From Euzebyella saccharophila (lineage in GTDB: Bacteria; Bacteroidota; Bacteroidia; Flavobacteriales; Flavobacteriaceae), in the NCBI RefSeq assembly GCF_014855495.1, contig NZ_JACYFJ010000001.1:496001-560000 (forward strand): a stretch of DNA of 64,000 bases. The letters run 5' to 3'. The notes under the pieces were generated by a model. The model did not search any database. It saw only the letters and a program-made list of their open reading frames with translations, and was not told where the DNA came from. Shown here piece by piece: positions 1 to 8,866 of the stretch. Numbering within the stretch: position 1 is the stretch's first letter; every line of letters starts with the position of its first letter. Made by a program: the position numbers and the translations under genes.

Positions 1-472
1 CAAATTCGGAGTAAAGCCAAGAAGTGCGAACTATAAAAAACCTTTTCATTAGAGCCCTTACTTTAACTTCGCCTTCTAACTTAGAAGCTCCGTAAACATT
101 AATAGGGTTGGTCTTATCTAAAATCGTATACGGTTCTCCTTTCGCCCCGTCGAACACGTAATCCGTGGAAATATGGATTAAAATAGTGCCATTAGCTTCG
201 CATTCTCGGGCAATATTAGCTGTACCTTGAGAATTTACAAGAAAAGCCTTTTGAGGCTCTCTTTCTGCTATTTCAACGTTCGTATAGGCCGCACAATTAA
301 TACAATAATCAAATTTGTTATTAGCGAAAACTTCGGCAATACTATTTTCATTAGAAATATCCAGCTCGCCCGAATTTTTAAAATGAAATTCAATTTCGGG
401 ATAATCACCCTGGAGCTCTTGAATACTCTTGCCTAATTGCCCATTAGCCCCTGTCACCAATACTGATAGCAT
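1..472 (-). CDS. rfbD: dTDP-4-dehydrorhamnose reductase (RmlD), partial at window edge
   Basis: The last enzyme of dTDP-L-rhamnose synthesis, reducing dTDP-4-keto-L-rhamnose with NAD(P)H. Only the first 157 codons lie in the window; the 3' part is beyond base 1. Translation from the ATG at 472 gives the N-terminal Rossmann motif TGANGQLGKSI, then CAAYTNVEIAE, then HISTDYVFDG (the S-T-D of the active site) and a Y-G-A-S-K stretch carrying the SDR Tyr/Lys pair. The start lies inside the end of rfbC, a 29-bp overlap, so the two are translationally coupled. The gene order rfbB-rfbA-rfbC-rfbD supports the assignment. I see no defect in the visible part. Confidence 0.93.
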   Translation of the reverse strand, partial: MLSVLVTGANGQLGKSIQELQGDYPEIEFHFKNSGELDISNENSIAEVFANNKFDYCINCAAYTNVEIAEREPQKAFLVNSQGTANIARECEANGTILIHISTDYVFDGAKGEPYTILDKTNPINVYGASKLEGEVKVRALMKRFFIVRTSWLYSEF

Positions 473-1016
473 CAAAATAAGATTTTAAAGTGGGTAGTTC
501 TTGGTCCTTTGATGAAACTATGGCATCATTCATATCAATCTGCCAATCTATTTCTAATTGTTCGTCCGCATAAAAAATACCCGCTTCTGAAGAGGGGTGA
601 TAATAGGCATCGCACTTATAACTGAACACAGCCTCGTCACTTAGAACAACAAAACCATGAGCTATACCTTTTGGCATAAAAACCTGCTTTCTGTTTTCTT
701 CTGTAAGGGTAAACTTAAGATGTTTACCAAAGGTGGGGCTTTCCTTTCTAATATCTACCACTACATCCAAAACCTTTCCTTTAATCGTCTGCACAAGTTT
801 AGCCTGTGCAAATTCACCCTTCTGAAAGTGTAGACCCCTAATGACATTTTTTGTAGATACGGATATATTGTCTTGCACAAAAGAAACATTTAATCCGGTA
901 GCATTTTTAAATTTCTCGTGATGAAAAGACTCGAAAAATTGTCCGCGTTCATCTGCAAATACTTTTGGCGTAACTACAAAACAACCTTCTATTTCTGTTT
1001 TTTCAATTTCCATCAA
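444..1016 (-). CDS. rfbC: dTDP-4-dehydrorhamnose 3,5-epimerase (RmlC)
   Basis: A cupin-fold epimerase of 190 residues, close to the usual 180-190, acting on dTDP-4-keto-6-deoxyglucose. Visible family motifs are FADERGQFFES near the N-terminus, FVQDNIS, VIRGLHFQ (with the catalytic His), KGKVLDVVVDIR, MPKGIAHGFVVLSD and FSYKCDAYYHPSSEAGI (with the active-site Tyr). The start is Met-Met, so the true start could be one codon later at 1013. The gene lies 4 bp after rfbA and overlaps rfbD by 29 bp, within one operon read leftward. It acts in the cytoplasm to supply rhamnose for cell-surface glycans. Confidence 0.96.
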   Translation of the reverse strand: MMEIEKTEIEGCFVVTPKVFADERGQFFESFHHEKFKNATGLNVSFVQDNISVSTKNVIRGLHFQKGEFAQAKLVQTIKGKVLDVVVDIRKESPTFGKHLKFTLTEENRKQVFMPKGIAHGFVVLSDEAVFSYKCDAYYHPSSEAGIFYADEQLEIDWQIDMNDAIVSSKDQELPTLKSYFDAISIGDRG

Positions 1017-1020
1017 ACCT

Positions 1021-1884
1021 TTATTCTCTAAGTAGGTTAATCAAATATTCCCCATAACCGCTTTTCATTAAGGGTTCGGCCAGTTCTTTGAGTTGAGTTT
1101 CATCTATAAAGCCCATTTGATAGGCCACCTCTTCTATTGCACCGATTTTAAGTCCTTGCCTTTCCTCAATTACTTGAACATACTGCGACGCTTGCATAAG
1201 GGAGGTAAAGGTTCCCGTATCTAACCAAGCGGTTCCCCTATCCAAAACAGACACCTGTAATTTCTCTTGTAATAAGTAATGTTTATTGACATCGGTAATT
1301 TCTAGCTCACCTCTATTGCTTGGCTGAATTTGCTTCGCAATATGGACCACCTCATTATCATAAAAATAAATGCCAGGTACAGCATAGTTTGATTTTGGCT
1401 TGCTCGGTTTTTCTTCAATACTAATGGCCTTTCCATTCTTATCAAACTCCACTACCCCATAGCGCTGGGGATTCTGCACGTGGTAGGCGTAAATGATGCC
1501 CCCTTCGGGGTTATTGTTCTGTTGTAATAGGGAAGCCAATCCCGACCCATAAAAGATATTGTCTCCGAGAATTAAGGCCACTTTATCATTCCCAATAAAC
1601 TTCTCCCCGATAATAAAGGCCTCTGCAAGCCCATTGGGCTGCTCTTGCGCAAGGTATTCGAATGCACAGCCATAATTGCTACCATCGCCTAAAAGTTCTT
1701 TAAATAAATCTAAGTCTTTTGGAGTGGTGATGATTAAGATTTCCCTTATACCCGCAGAAAGAAGAGTTGCCAAAGGATAATAAATCATTGGCTTATCGTA
1801 CACAGGCATCAATTGCTTGCTTACTGCCATTGTAAGAGGGTATAATCTTGTTCCGGAGCCTCCTGCCAGAATGATTCCTTTCAT
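1021..1884 (-). CDS. rfbA: Glucose-1-phosphate thymidylyltransferase (RmlA)
   Basis: Makes dTDP-glucose from dTTP and glucose-1-phosphate, the committed step of dTDP-rhamnose synthesis. It has 287 residues, the normal length for short-form RmlA. The nucleotide-binding signature [11 protein letters not shown] is at residues 8-18, followed by [27 protein letters not shown] carries the metal-binding Asp, and later come [20 protein letters not shown] and [10 protein letters not shown]. It sits between rfbB (45 bp upstream) and rfbC (4 bp downstream). RmlA is usually feedback-inhibited by dTDP-rhamnose; nothing in the sequence argues against that here. Confidence 0.97.
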   Translation of the reverse strand: MKGIILAGGSGTRLYPLTMAVSKQLMPVYDKPMIYYPLATLLSAGIREILIITTPKDLDLFKELLGDGSNYGCAFEYLAQEQPNGLAEAFIIGEKFIGNDKVALILGDNIFYGSGLASLLQQNNNPEGGIIYAYHVQNPQRYGVVEFDKNGKAISIEEKPSKPKSNYAVPGIYFYDNEVVHIAKQIQPSNRGELEITDVNKHYLLQEKLQVSVLDRGTAWLDTGTFTSLMQASQYVQVIEERQGLKIGAIEEVAYQMGFIDETQLKELAEPLMKSGYGEYLINLLRE

Positions 1885-1929
1885 AAATTCGCCCTTTGAA
1901 TTTCTAATTTATTTTCTACAAATAGATTC

Positions 1930-2934
1930 TCAATTCTCTAGATACCAGGTGACCGTTTGTTTTATTCCGGCGTCAAAACTCGCTTCGGGTGTCCAACCTA
2001 GTTCGTTCTTCAGTTTCTTTGCATCAATGGCATACCTAAAATCGTGACCCGGTCTGTCACTCACAAAGGTAATGAGTTCTTCGTAAGTCCCTTTTTGTCT
2101 AGGCTTTATGTGGTCTAATAGGGTACAAATAGTCTCAGAAATCTGAATATTATTCCTTTCATTATCGCCCCCAATGACATAGGTTTCACCGCTTTTACCT
2201 TTGTAAAAAATCGTATTCAAGGCAGTACAATGGTCGCGAACAAAAAGCCAATCCCTAACATTTTTTCCATCGCCATATATTGGGATGGGTTCTTCCTTTA
2301 GCGCTTTGCGGATAATGGTCGGAATCAGTTTTTCTTTATGCTGTTTCGGCCCATAATTGTTACTACAATTGCTGATGACCACGTTGAGTCCGTAGGTGTG
2401 AAAATAACTTCTAACCAAAAAATCGGAAGCTGCCTTCGAAGCACTGTAAGGGCTGTTGGGACGGTACGGACTTTCTTCAGTGAAGTACCCCGTTTCTCCT
2501 AAACTACCATAAACCTCATCGGTTGAAATATGCAAAAACCTGTTTTGTGATTGACCACCGGTATCATGATGGGTTAACCAATGTTTTCTGGCGGCTTCTA
2601 AAAGTGTAAAGGTGCCATTTACATTGGTTTTGATAAAGGCATTCGGATTTGAAATAGAGTTATCGACATGTGATTCGGCCGCAAAATGAATAACACCTTT
2701 AAACCGATACTTATTGAAAAGATTATCAACCAACTCTTCATCACAAATATCACCCTCTACAAAAAAATACCGTTCATTATTTTCAACTTCTTGCAGGTTA
2801 TCCAAATTACCTGCATAGGTAAGTTTATCGAGGTTTACCACATTTAATTCGGGATGTTCACCAAGAAAATACGGAATAAAATTGCTCCCTATAAATCCTG
2901 CCCCTCCTGTAATTAGATAGTAACTATTAGCCAT
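1930..2934 (-). CDS. rfbB: dTDP-glucose 4,6-dehydratase (RmlB)
   Basis: A 334-residue extended SDR enzyme converting dTDP-glucose to dTDP-4-keto-6-deoxyglucose with tightly bound NAD. The N-terminal dinucleotide motif GGAGFIGSNF starts at about residue 9. The catalytic segment HISTDEVYGSLG (Thr-Asp-Glu triad) is near residue 137, and the YSASKAASD motif (Tyr-x3-Lys) is near residue 168. NVRDWLFVRDHC and RPGHDFRYAID are typical of RmlB. It lies 7 bp after the Wzz-like gene and 45 bp before rfbA, so the operon order is Wzz-like, B, A, C, D. Confidence 0.97.
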   Translation of the reverse strand: MANSYYLITGGAGFIGSNFIPYFLGEHPELNVVNLDKLTYAGNLDNLQEVENNERYFFVEGDICDEELVDNLFNKYRFKGVIHFAAESHVDNSISNPNAFIKTNVNGTFTLLEAARKHWLTHHDTGGQSQNRFLHISTDEVYGSLGETGYFTEESPYRPNSPYSASKAASDFLVRSYFHTYGLNVVISNCSNNYGPKQHKEKLIPTIIRKALKEEPIPIYGDGKNVRDWLFVRDHCTALNTIFYKGKSGETYVIGGDNERNNIQISETICTLLDHIKPRQKGTYEELITFVSDRPGHDFRYAIDAKKLKNELGWTPEASFDAGIKQTVTWYLEN

Positions 2935-2941
2935 GCACCCT

Positions 2942-3946
2942 TTATTGAAGTTCGGCTGCTTTTTTATTAAGGAACTTAATGAACGATAGAATAAAGAACA
3001 AGCCTATCAATACAAGGGGAATAATTACATAAGTATTATTAAAAAGCGGTTTTCTCACTTTTTGGGTCTTCCCCATATTCAAAACGCTCAAAAGATTTTT
3101 TTGTTCGGATAGTTCCATTCGCTTCTCTTCGATTTCCTTTACGAACCTATTTTTTAAAGTAAGCAAAGAACTTATATTCAATGCACTTTCATTTTCTAAT
3201 ATTACAGATCCTGGCGCCTTCTCAAGTTGCTTATTATTTAATGTCTTTGAGTAATTGTTTACAAGATTATCGATTTGCCCAATTAACATGGTGTTCTGAT
3301 CAATTCTAAGCTGAGCATTTTCCCGAAAGGCCGTTATGACTTCTTTGAAATAGTTGTTTTTATTGATATAATCCAACATTTTCTGGGCTATTACACCACC
3401 ATTTTGGGCATCAATGTAAGTAAAGGTTATTCTATGGGCCACAATACTTTTTTGCGTAAGAACGCTTCTCATAATATCCACGGCAAAACTTTCTTCTTTA
3501 AAGCCCTGAAGCAATTCTAAGTACATCAAATCTTGTTCCGCATCTTCTTTTGCTTCTTCGGGATCGGTAATGGGTGCTATCTCAATTTTAAATCCGTCAA
3601 GATCATTAATATCAATCCCCATTTGGCTAAAAAAGACGGTGTCTTTTGCATAAATATTAGCCTGAATTTCGTCGATTACATCGTATACATAATCTTTACT
3701 TTCAAAATTAGGTCTGACGATGGTCTCTGTCTTCAGCTTTTTATCTACGATTTTAGTAAGCAAAAAACCAACAAGAACACCTACTACTACCAAGCCTATT
3801 AATATCAGCATATTTTTCTTCAGATATAGGAATGCGTAAAGAAACACATTACCGACTTTTTTGAAGCCATTACCGATCAGCTTTAGCAGTTGCCCTAAAT
3901 CAATTTCATCTGATGATGTGTTCTTAACAGGTTGGTTATCCGCCAT
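2942..3946 (-). CDS. Wzz-like polysaccharide chain-length determinant family protein
   Basis: A 334-residue inner-membrane protein with the Wzz/BcsP1 layout: a short cytoplasmic N-terminus, a transmembrane helix at about residues 46-66, a long periplasmic part rich in predicted helix (about 70-300, with a coiled-coil-like stretch near 265-290), and a second transmembrane helix at about 305-325 followed by a Lys-rich tail. It lacks the kinase domain of tyrosine autokinases. Its position directly upstream of rfbB fits a role in controlling polymer length or export of the rhamnose-containing glycan. Sequence similarity to classical Wzz is too low to judge by eye, so the call rests on topology and neighbourhood. 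Confidence 0.65.
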   Translation of the reverse strand: MADNQPVKNTSSDEIDLGQLLKLIGNGFKKVGNVFLYAFLYLKKNMLILIGLVVVGVLVGFLLTKIVDKKLKTETIVRPNFESKDYVYDVIDEIQANIYAKDTVFFSQMGIDINDLDGFKIEIAPITDPEEAKEDAEQDLMYLELLQGFKEESFAVDIMRSVLTQKSIVAHRITFTYIDAQNGGVIAQKMLDYINKNNYFKEVITAFRENAQLRIDQNTMLIGQIDNLVNNYSKTLNNKQLEKAPGSVILENESALNISSLLTLKNRFVKEIEEKRMELSEQKNLLSVLNMGKTQKVRKPLFNNTYVIIPLVLIGLFFILSFIKFLNKKAAELQ

Positions 3947-3950
3947 TTGT

Positions 3951-5636
3951 TTATGAATTAAATATTTGCCCTAAAATTTTGTCCGTAATTAAATAGGTGG
4001 GTTTTACCCCGGTAGTTCCCAGCCCTCCGGAAGCCAAAGTACTTCCTGTCACCAAGGGATTGTCAGAGGCATAATAAGCATATCTCACCTTCACATCCTC
4101 GCTTATGCTTTTTCTTATTTTGGAGGCGGATTGTATGGCTTTTTGATAGTGTACGCCCTCCATTTCCAGACCGATTACATTCCAGGTTGAATCATGGAAA
4201 AATGATAAAATATCCTTGTTCTGAAGTGAAGTTCCTAATACGGTAACCATGGTTCCTTCAAAAACTTTGAGTCCGTGGCCCTTAAAATCCTCTGCACAAA
4301 GTTCATTCTTAAATGGATAGTTGTCTGCTGTTCCTTCAAACATATGGGCAGACGGTATCATTAGATCACCTTTTCCTCCATCCAAAATCCCTGCTTTCCC
4401 CATTATGGATATGGACGCTATGTTCATAAAAACAGCATCTTTACCATCAATCGTATACGGTTTTAAAAGTTCGTCTATGGTTTCAAAAGCCTGCTCTCCA
4501 AAAGCATAATCCATGACAAAAATTACAGGTTTTTCGCTTTCAGGAATGTCTGTATCAAGTTTATAACAACAGGCATCATTCGTCATTTTCGCCGTATCAA
4601 AAATTTGAACATCAATACTGGTTCCAGAATAGTCATCAATAGCAATCATACCATTCTTTTTCGCCAGAGCACTAACCTTTTTCCTAAGCGAACCGTTGGA
4701 TGCCGAGCTTAAAGCCTCGTAAATCTCAAGACTACCCTTTTTTGGAAATTCCTTACCAAGTGCCTTTTTGGCAAAAAGAGAATTCATAACACTGTGCATA
4801 TTGGCACTTATAATATGAATGGGTCTTGAAAGAATATTGTTTTTATACAACGTTTCTTTGATGGTATTGGCCCACCTTTCTCCGTGAATATGGTGACCAA
4901 GTCTCTCGCGCAGTAAAAGGCTAAAAGTAATTGCTCTCTTTTCTCCGGTGATTTCCTCTTCAATGGCCAATTTCCCCAACCAATAGACAATTTCCAAAAA
5001 GCGCTCCGGCTTTTCATCGGTGGAAAAATGGTTATGCACGGCCATTACCTCTACAAATGATCTTCCCAAGATATTTGCCGTATGTATAAGGGCTACCTCC
5101 CTCTCCGCTTGGATAAGCTCATCTTTGTTAACGGCCTCCTCCAACTTGGTCCAATCCCTAATAGTTTTATGGGTGTCCTCGATTAAAACCTTTTTACAGA
5201 TTTTATCGGATTCTATGAACAAAAAAGTAAGATGGGTAAGAATATCATAAATATCTGAACGCCCCCGGGTAATTTCAATGTTCATCTGCTCATCGTCTAT
5301 ACGATAGCAATTACGCCTTCTTTTGGGAGGTACAATAGGCTCAAAATGCGAATGACCATATCCCTCATCCGAAGTTAAATTGATAAACCTACATTGTTCT
5401 ATCCCTTCGGGAAGTCTTTCAAGAACATAGGTTAGACCACTAAGTTCTGCCTTGTCTTCTGCAACGGAGCCATAAATTTCAGGGCGTAATTGTAGAAGAG
5501 CATCCTTTAAAGATTCTCCAGAAACCCCATTTGGTTTGTAAAAACCACGGTTAAACAAATGGCGCATGGTGATGTACAAACGCTCAATGGCATTGGTAGA
5601 TTCTTGAGCTCTGGTGGTTGTATTGTTATTGCCCAT
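3951..5636 (-). CDS. Conserved flavobacterial protein with a nucleoside-phosphorylase-like C-terminal region (DUF6909-like)
   Basis: A cytoplasmic protein of about 561 residues with no signal peptide or membrane segment. The N-terminal half is helical and charged. The C-terminal half contains FVMDYAFGEQAFETIDE, an MIPSAHMFEGTAD segment and GLEMEGVHYQKAI, the last recalling the Met-Glu ribose-binding motif of purine nucleoside phosphorylases and AMP nucleosidases. I recognise it as a widespread uncharacterised family of Flavobacteriia, and the DUF number is from memory. A longer start (GTG at 5651) is unlikely, because that GTG is the end of a TAATTTTG promoter box at 5651-5658; ATG 5636 is preferred. 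It is the first gene of the operon leading into the rfb genes, but its role there is unknown. Confidence 0.6.
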   Translation of the reverse strand: MGNNNTTTRAQESTNAIERLYITMRHLFNRGFYKPNGVSGESLKDALLQLRPEIYGSVAEDKAELSGLTYVLERLPEGIEQCRFINLTSDEGYGHSHFEPIVPPKRRRNCYRIDDEQMNIEITRGRSDIYDILTHLTFLFIESDKICKKVLIEDTHKTIRDWTKLEEAVNKDELIQAEREVALIHTANILGRSFVEVMAVHNHFSTDEKPERFLEIVYWLGKLAIEEEITGEKRAITFSLLLRERLGHHIHGERWANTIKETLYKNNILSRPIHIISANMHSVMNSLFAKKALGKEFPKKGSLEIYEALSSASNGSLRKKVSALAKKNGMIAIDDYSGTSIDVQIFDTAKMTNDACCYKLDTDIPESEKPVIFVMDYAFGEQAFETIDELLKPYTIDGKDAVFMNIASISIMGKAGILDGGKGDLMIPSAHMFEGTADNYPFKNELCAEDFKGHGLKVFEGTMVTVLGTSLQNKDILSFFHDSTWNVIGLEMEGVHYQKAIQSASKIRKSISEDVKVRYAYYASDNPLVTGSTLASGGLGTTGVKPTYLITDKILGQIFNS

Positions 5637-5650
5637 AAAAGAATTTCGCA

Positions 5651-5658
5651 CAAAATTA
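5651..5658 (-). promoter_or_regulatory. Bacteroidetes-type promoter -7 box for the rfb-cluster operon
   Basis: Read on the minus strand the sequence is TAATTTTG, a full match to the TAnnTTTG -7 consensus of Bacteroidetes housekeeping promoters. It ends 14 bases before the ATG at 5636. No clear TTG -33 element was found. Confidence 0.5.
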
Positions 5659-5773
5659 CAATTATTGGTTTACATATGTGCGGTTGTCATAAAGCTTTCA
5701 GAATATTCGTTCGCCCGAAATAAGGAAGCTGATTTCCATAACGAAAAATAAATATAAATATTCTATATGGTAT

Positions 5774-7270
5774 TTATTCTTTGAATTCCGTAAGCTTATC
5801 AGCCACGCTACGATCATTTGACAATCTCTGCACTTTGTTCTGTCCCCCTAGTTTTCCCTTTGATTTCATGAACTCATGGAAGCCACCAACTTTAATGGCG
5901 GTAATCTTTAACAACTGCAAAATATTACCTTCCATCAAATCATAATAATAGCTGTTCTGTTTTTGAAGGGATGCATCTAACGTTGCAATAAATTTCTGCA
6001 TATCCGTAGGCTTTTTTTCAAATTCAATAAGCCATTCGTGATAGGGAAGCTCGTCTCCTTCAGGGGTGATTTGTGGCGCCACCGTAAATTCATTTATTTG
6101 TGCATCGGTAGCGGCAATTGCTTGGTTCATGGCCTCCTCTACTTCTTTTGCTATTACATGCTCGCCAAAGGCGGAAATAAAATGTTTGATACGCCCGGAG
6201 ACAATAATTTTATAGGGATTCAACGAAATAAACTGAACGGTATCTCCTAAGTTGTATGCCCAAAGTCCGGCATCGGTAGAAATAATCATGACATAGTTAA
6301 CACCCATTTCAACCTCTTTTAAGGTTATTCTCTTGGGGTGCTCTTCAAAAAATTCATCCGCTTTTACAAACTCGTAAAAAATTCCGGAATTTAATAACAA
6401 CAGCATGCCTTTTTCCTTTTGGGAGTCTTGATAGGCAAAGAAGCCTTCGCTTGCCGGAAACAGCTCTATACTATCTACTTTTCTACCAATGAGCGATTCA
6501 AACTTGGCCCTGTAGGGCTCATAATTAACACCGCCGTAAATGAACAGTTGAAAGTTTTTAAATAACTCCCCCACCTTTTTACCTGATGTATCCTGCAGCT
6601 TTTCAAAATACATTTGCACCCAAGACGGAATGCCCGCAATTACGGTCATGTCTTCCTTTATGGTTTCTTGCACTATGGTATCTACCTTGGCCTCCCAATC
6701 TTCAATACAATTGGTTTCCCAACTGGGCAACCTGTTTTTTTGAAGGTAATTGGGCACGTAATGTGCAGAAATACCGGATAACCTTCCTAGTTTAATTCCA
6801 TTTTTCTCTTGCATCTCCGGGCTCCCTTGAAGAAATATCATTTTTCCATCAACAAAATCGCTATTGCCGGTTTCATTGATATAAGTAAGAATAGCATTCC
6901 TACTGGCCTCAACCTGGTTTTTTATGGAAGATTTGTTAAGCGGAACATACTTAGCACCAGAAGTCGTTCCAGATGTTTTGGCAAAATAAATAGGCTTACC
7001 CGGCCATAGAATATCTCTCTGCCCCGCAACCACCTTCTCTACGTAAGGCCTCAATTCTTCGTAATCCCTAATAGGGACCTTAGCAATGAAATCTTCATGC
7101 GAGGTAATTTCAGAAAAACCATGGTCCTTCCCAAATTTTGTGTTTGATGCCGTTTGAATCAGCTGTTTAAAAACGGCGTTTTGTGTCTCAATTGGCCGAG
7201 ATTTCCATTGCTCGGTTTTAGCAACCACATACTTTGCAAACAATTTGGCAGCAAATGATTTTAAGGACAT
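5774..7270 (-). CDS. GH3 auxin-responsive promoter family protein (ANL-type acyl-adenylating enzyme)
   Basis: A 498-residue cytoplasmic protein of the GH3 family. The plant members adenylate carboxylic acids and conjugate them to amino acids; bacterial members are largely uncharacterised. Visible motifs are the phosphate-binding loop FAKTSGTTSGAKYVPL at about residues 93-108, FPASEGFFAYQ at about 266 and YNLGDTVQFISLNPYKIIVSGRIKHFISAFGEHV at about 343-376, which matches the hinge and adenylate-binding region. Length and motif order are normal. It starts 48 bp after the M23 peptidase gene on the same strand and is probably cotranscribed. The substrate cannot be read from the sequence. Confidence 0.88.
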   Translation of the reverse strand: MSLKSFAAKLFAKYVVAKTEQWKSRPIETQNAVFKQLIQTASNTKFGKDHGFSEITSHEDFIAKVPIRDYEELRPYVEKVVAGQRDILWPGKPIYFAKTSGTTSGAKYVPLNKSSIKNQVEASRNAILTYINETGNSDFVDGKMIFLQGSPEMQEKNGIKLGRLSGISAHYVPNYLQKNRLPSWETNCIEDWEAKVDTIVQETIKEDMTVIAGIPSWVQMYFEKLQDTSGKKVGELFKNFQLFIYGGVNYEPYRAKFESLIGRKVDSIELFPASEGFFAYQDSQKEKGMLLLLNSGIFYEFVKADEFFEEHPKRITLKEVEMGVNYVMIISTDAGLWAYNLGDTVQFISLNPYKIIVSGRIKHFISAFGEHVIAKEVEEAMNQAIAATDAQINEFTVAPQITPEGDELPYHEWLIEFEKKPTDMQKFIATLDASLQKQNSYYYDLMEGNILQLLKITAIKVGGFHEFMKSKGKLGGQNKVQRLSNDRSVADKLTEFKE

Positions 7271-7318
7271 TTAAATCTGAATTTTAATTGGGGATTAAAA
7301 TATATCGAATGGTATAAA

Positions 7319-8185
7319 TTAGAAGTCGATATAATCAAGGGGGTTAACGGTATTACCATTGCTCCAGAGCTCAAAATGCAAGTGTGGCCCCGTAGTGAGT
7401 TCTCCTGTATTTCCTACGGAAGCTATCACTTCCCCGGCCCTGACCACGTCTCCTTGAGCTTTACTTAATGAACCATTATGTTTGTATACACTTAGCAAAC
7501 CATCTTTGTGTTCAAGAATAATAACATAACCGGTATCTGCCGTCCACTCAGAAAAAATAACAGTACCGTTTGCCACGGCTTTTATTGGGGTATCTGTTGG
7601 AGCGGTTACATCTACTGCAAAATGTTTTTGTTCAACGTTGTACGTATTGGATATTTCTCCATTTAAAGGAGGAAACAATACTATTTCCGCGCCCCCGGTG
7701 TTTCTTTCAAAAAGATTGTATTTATCTTCAAGAGCCACCTCGGCCCTAAGTACCGAATCTTCCCTTATTGGGGTCAAATCAATGCTGTTGGGGTCCAGTT
7801 TAAACTGTTCCCTTAGAGAATCCATATCAATTTCACCGCTCTCAATTTCACCTTTTAAAACTTGTCTAATACTCTCTAAATACCTATTGGTATTATTTAG
7901 GTTGGCTACTAGAGAATCCGTCTTGTAAGTTAAATCCGTGGCCTGCTTTTTAAGCTTTGTAGAAGAATAGCCCGGAATATATTCTCGCAAGGAGGTAAAT
8001 GCAATGAGCAGGGTGGTTAGTGCAATTAAGCCAATGATACACAGAGAGCCCGTTACAAAAACATTTAAACGACTAAGTTTAAAGGAGATTTTTTCTTCAA
8101 ACGTACTCTCGTTTAAAATGACCAAGCGATACTTGTGCAGTAGCTTTCTTTTAATTTCCTTTCTTTTCTTGACTTTCTTGGCCAT
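7319..8185 (-). CDS. M23-family metallopeptidase, membrane-anchored (LytM-like)
   Basis: A predicted peptidoglycan endopeptidase or LytM-like regulator of 288 residues. A basic N-terminus precedes a single transmembrane helix at about residues 42-64. A charged, helical linker (about 75-155) follows, then a C-terminal M23 domain. The zinc ligands appear intact: HFAVDV (His-x3-Asp) at about residue 191 and GPHLHFELW (His-x-His) at about 264. A longer start at 8194 would be a TTG lying within the -7 promoter box, so ATG 8185 is chosen. It acts in the periplasm on cell-wall crosslinks. The GH3 gene follows after 48 bp; tatA is divergent. Confidence 0.9.
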   Translation of the reverse strand: MAKKVKKRKEIKRKLLHKYRLVILNESTFEEKISFKLSRLNVFVTGSLCIIGLIALTTLLIAFTSLREYIPGYSSTKLKKQATDLTYKTDSLVANLNNTNRYLESIRQVLKGEIESGEIDMDSLREQFKLDPNSIDLTPIREDSVLRAEVALEDKYNLFERNTGGAEIVLFPPLNGEISNTYNVEQKHFAVDVTAPTDTPIKAVANGTVIFSEWTADTGYVIILEHKDGLLSVYKHNGSLSKAQGDVVRAGEVIASVGNTGELTTGPHLHFELWSNGNTVNPLDYIDF

Positions 8186-8191
8186 AATACA

Positions 8192-8199
8192 CAAATATA
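8192..8199 (-). promoter_or_regulatory. -7 box (TATATTTG) of the M23 peptidase gene
   Basis: TATATTTG on the minus strand matches TAnnTTTG and ends only 6 bases before ATG 8185, implying an extremely short or absent 5' leader. Confidence 0.5.
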
Positions 8200-8326
8200 C
8201 GGATGGAATACAATTCTTGGTCTTATGTATCCCTTTTTTCTATCATAGCAATTTTGATATTGGTTTCTCCTTATGAGTCTAAAGATGAAAGATATTTAAT
8301 TAACATCTCCATTGATAGATTTTTAT

Positions 8327-8334
8327 TACATTTG
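8327..8334 (+). promoter_or_regulatory. -7 box (TACATTTG) of tatA
   Basis: TACATTTG matches TAnnTTTG and ends 21 bases before the tatA ATG at 8356. Confidence 0.5.
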
Positions 8335-8355
8335 TGATTCAATTAAAATGCGATT

Positions 8356-8538
8356 ATGACAGCTTTACAGATATTTTTGGCTATAGGCCCATGGCAAATT
8401 GCCATTGTTGTGTTGGTGGTTCTTTTGTTGTTCGGAGGAAAGAAGATACCTGAGCTCATGCGCGGACTTGGTAGCGGAATAAAAGAATTTAAAGATGCCT
8501 CAAAGGAAGATGAACCTGTCGAGGACAAAAAGGAATAA
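8356..8538 (+). CDS. tatA: Twin-arginine translocase subunit TatA/TatE
   Basis: A 60-residue protein with the standard TatA build: a short periplasmic N-terminus, one transmembrane helix ([20 protein letters not shown], about residues 15-34) containing the diagnostic FGGKKIPEL hinge, then an amphipathic helix ([14 protein letters not shown]) and an acidic, Lys/Glu-rich tail. TatA oligomers form the pore or membrane-thinning patch that exports folded proteins. The gene is monocistronic, followed directly by a strong terminator. TatC is not in this window. Confidence 0.94.
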   Translation: MTALQIFLAIGPWQIAIVVLVVLLLFGGKKIPELMRGLGSGIKEFKDASKEDEPVEDKKE

Positions 8539-8561
8539 ATCTTCTACAAAAAATAGTTGCG

Positions 8562-8589
8562 AACCCTTGGCTAACACCAAGGGTTTTTT
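8562..8589 (+). terminator. Rho-independent terminator of tatA
   Basis: A 9-bp stem AACCCTTGG / CCAAGGGTT with a 6-base loop (ctaaca), running into a T tract that ends at 8589. Confidence 0.88.
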
Positions 8590-8866
8590 GTTGCCTACCT
8601 TTAAGCTACCGGGAAACCTTTCGGTACAATTTTGTCGGACTTTCTTACATTTTAGGAGCCCCACGGCTATTTTACCCACTTCATAATAGCTAGTTTGTCA
8701 ACAGTTTGGCCTTTAGGACACTACAAATAAGTCGACTTTCACAACATTATACCCTACCCGCTACATGCTATTGGCGTCCTTTGCGTTAGAATAGATACTA
8801 ATATACGGTATAACAAAACGTTTTTAACCAACCCGTTTTTACCATTTACCAAGTTCTACGTTACTT
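8590..8866. other. Intergenic region upstream of the first adhesin operon
   Basis: About 277 bases after the tatA terminator with no convincing ORF. It should hold the promoter of the adhesin operon, but no exact TAnnTTTG box stands out. Confidence 0.4.

Noticed and set aside
227-436. Plus-strand frame at the left edge
   Set aside because: The opposite strand clearly encodes RmlD across the same bases.
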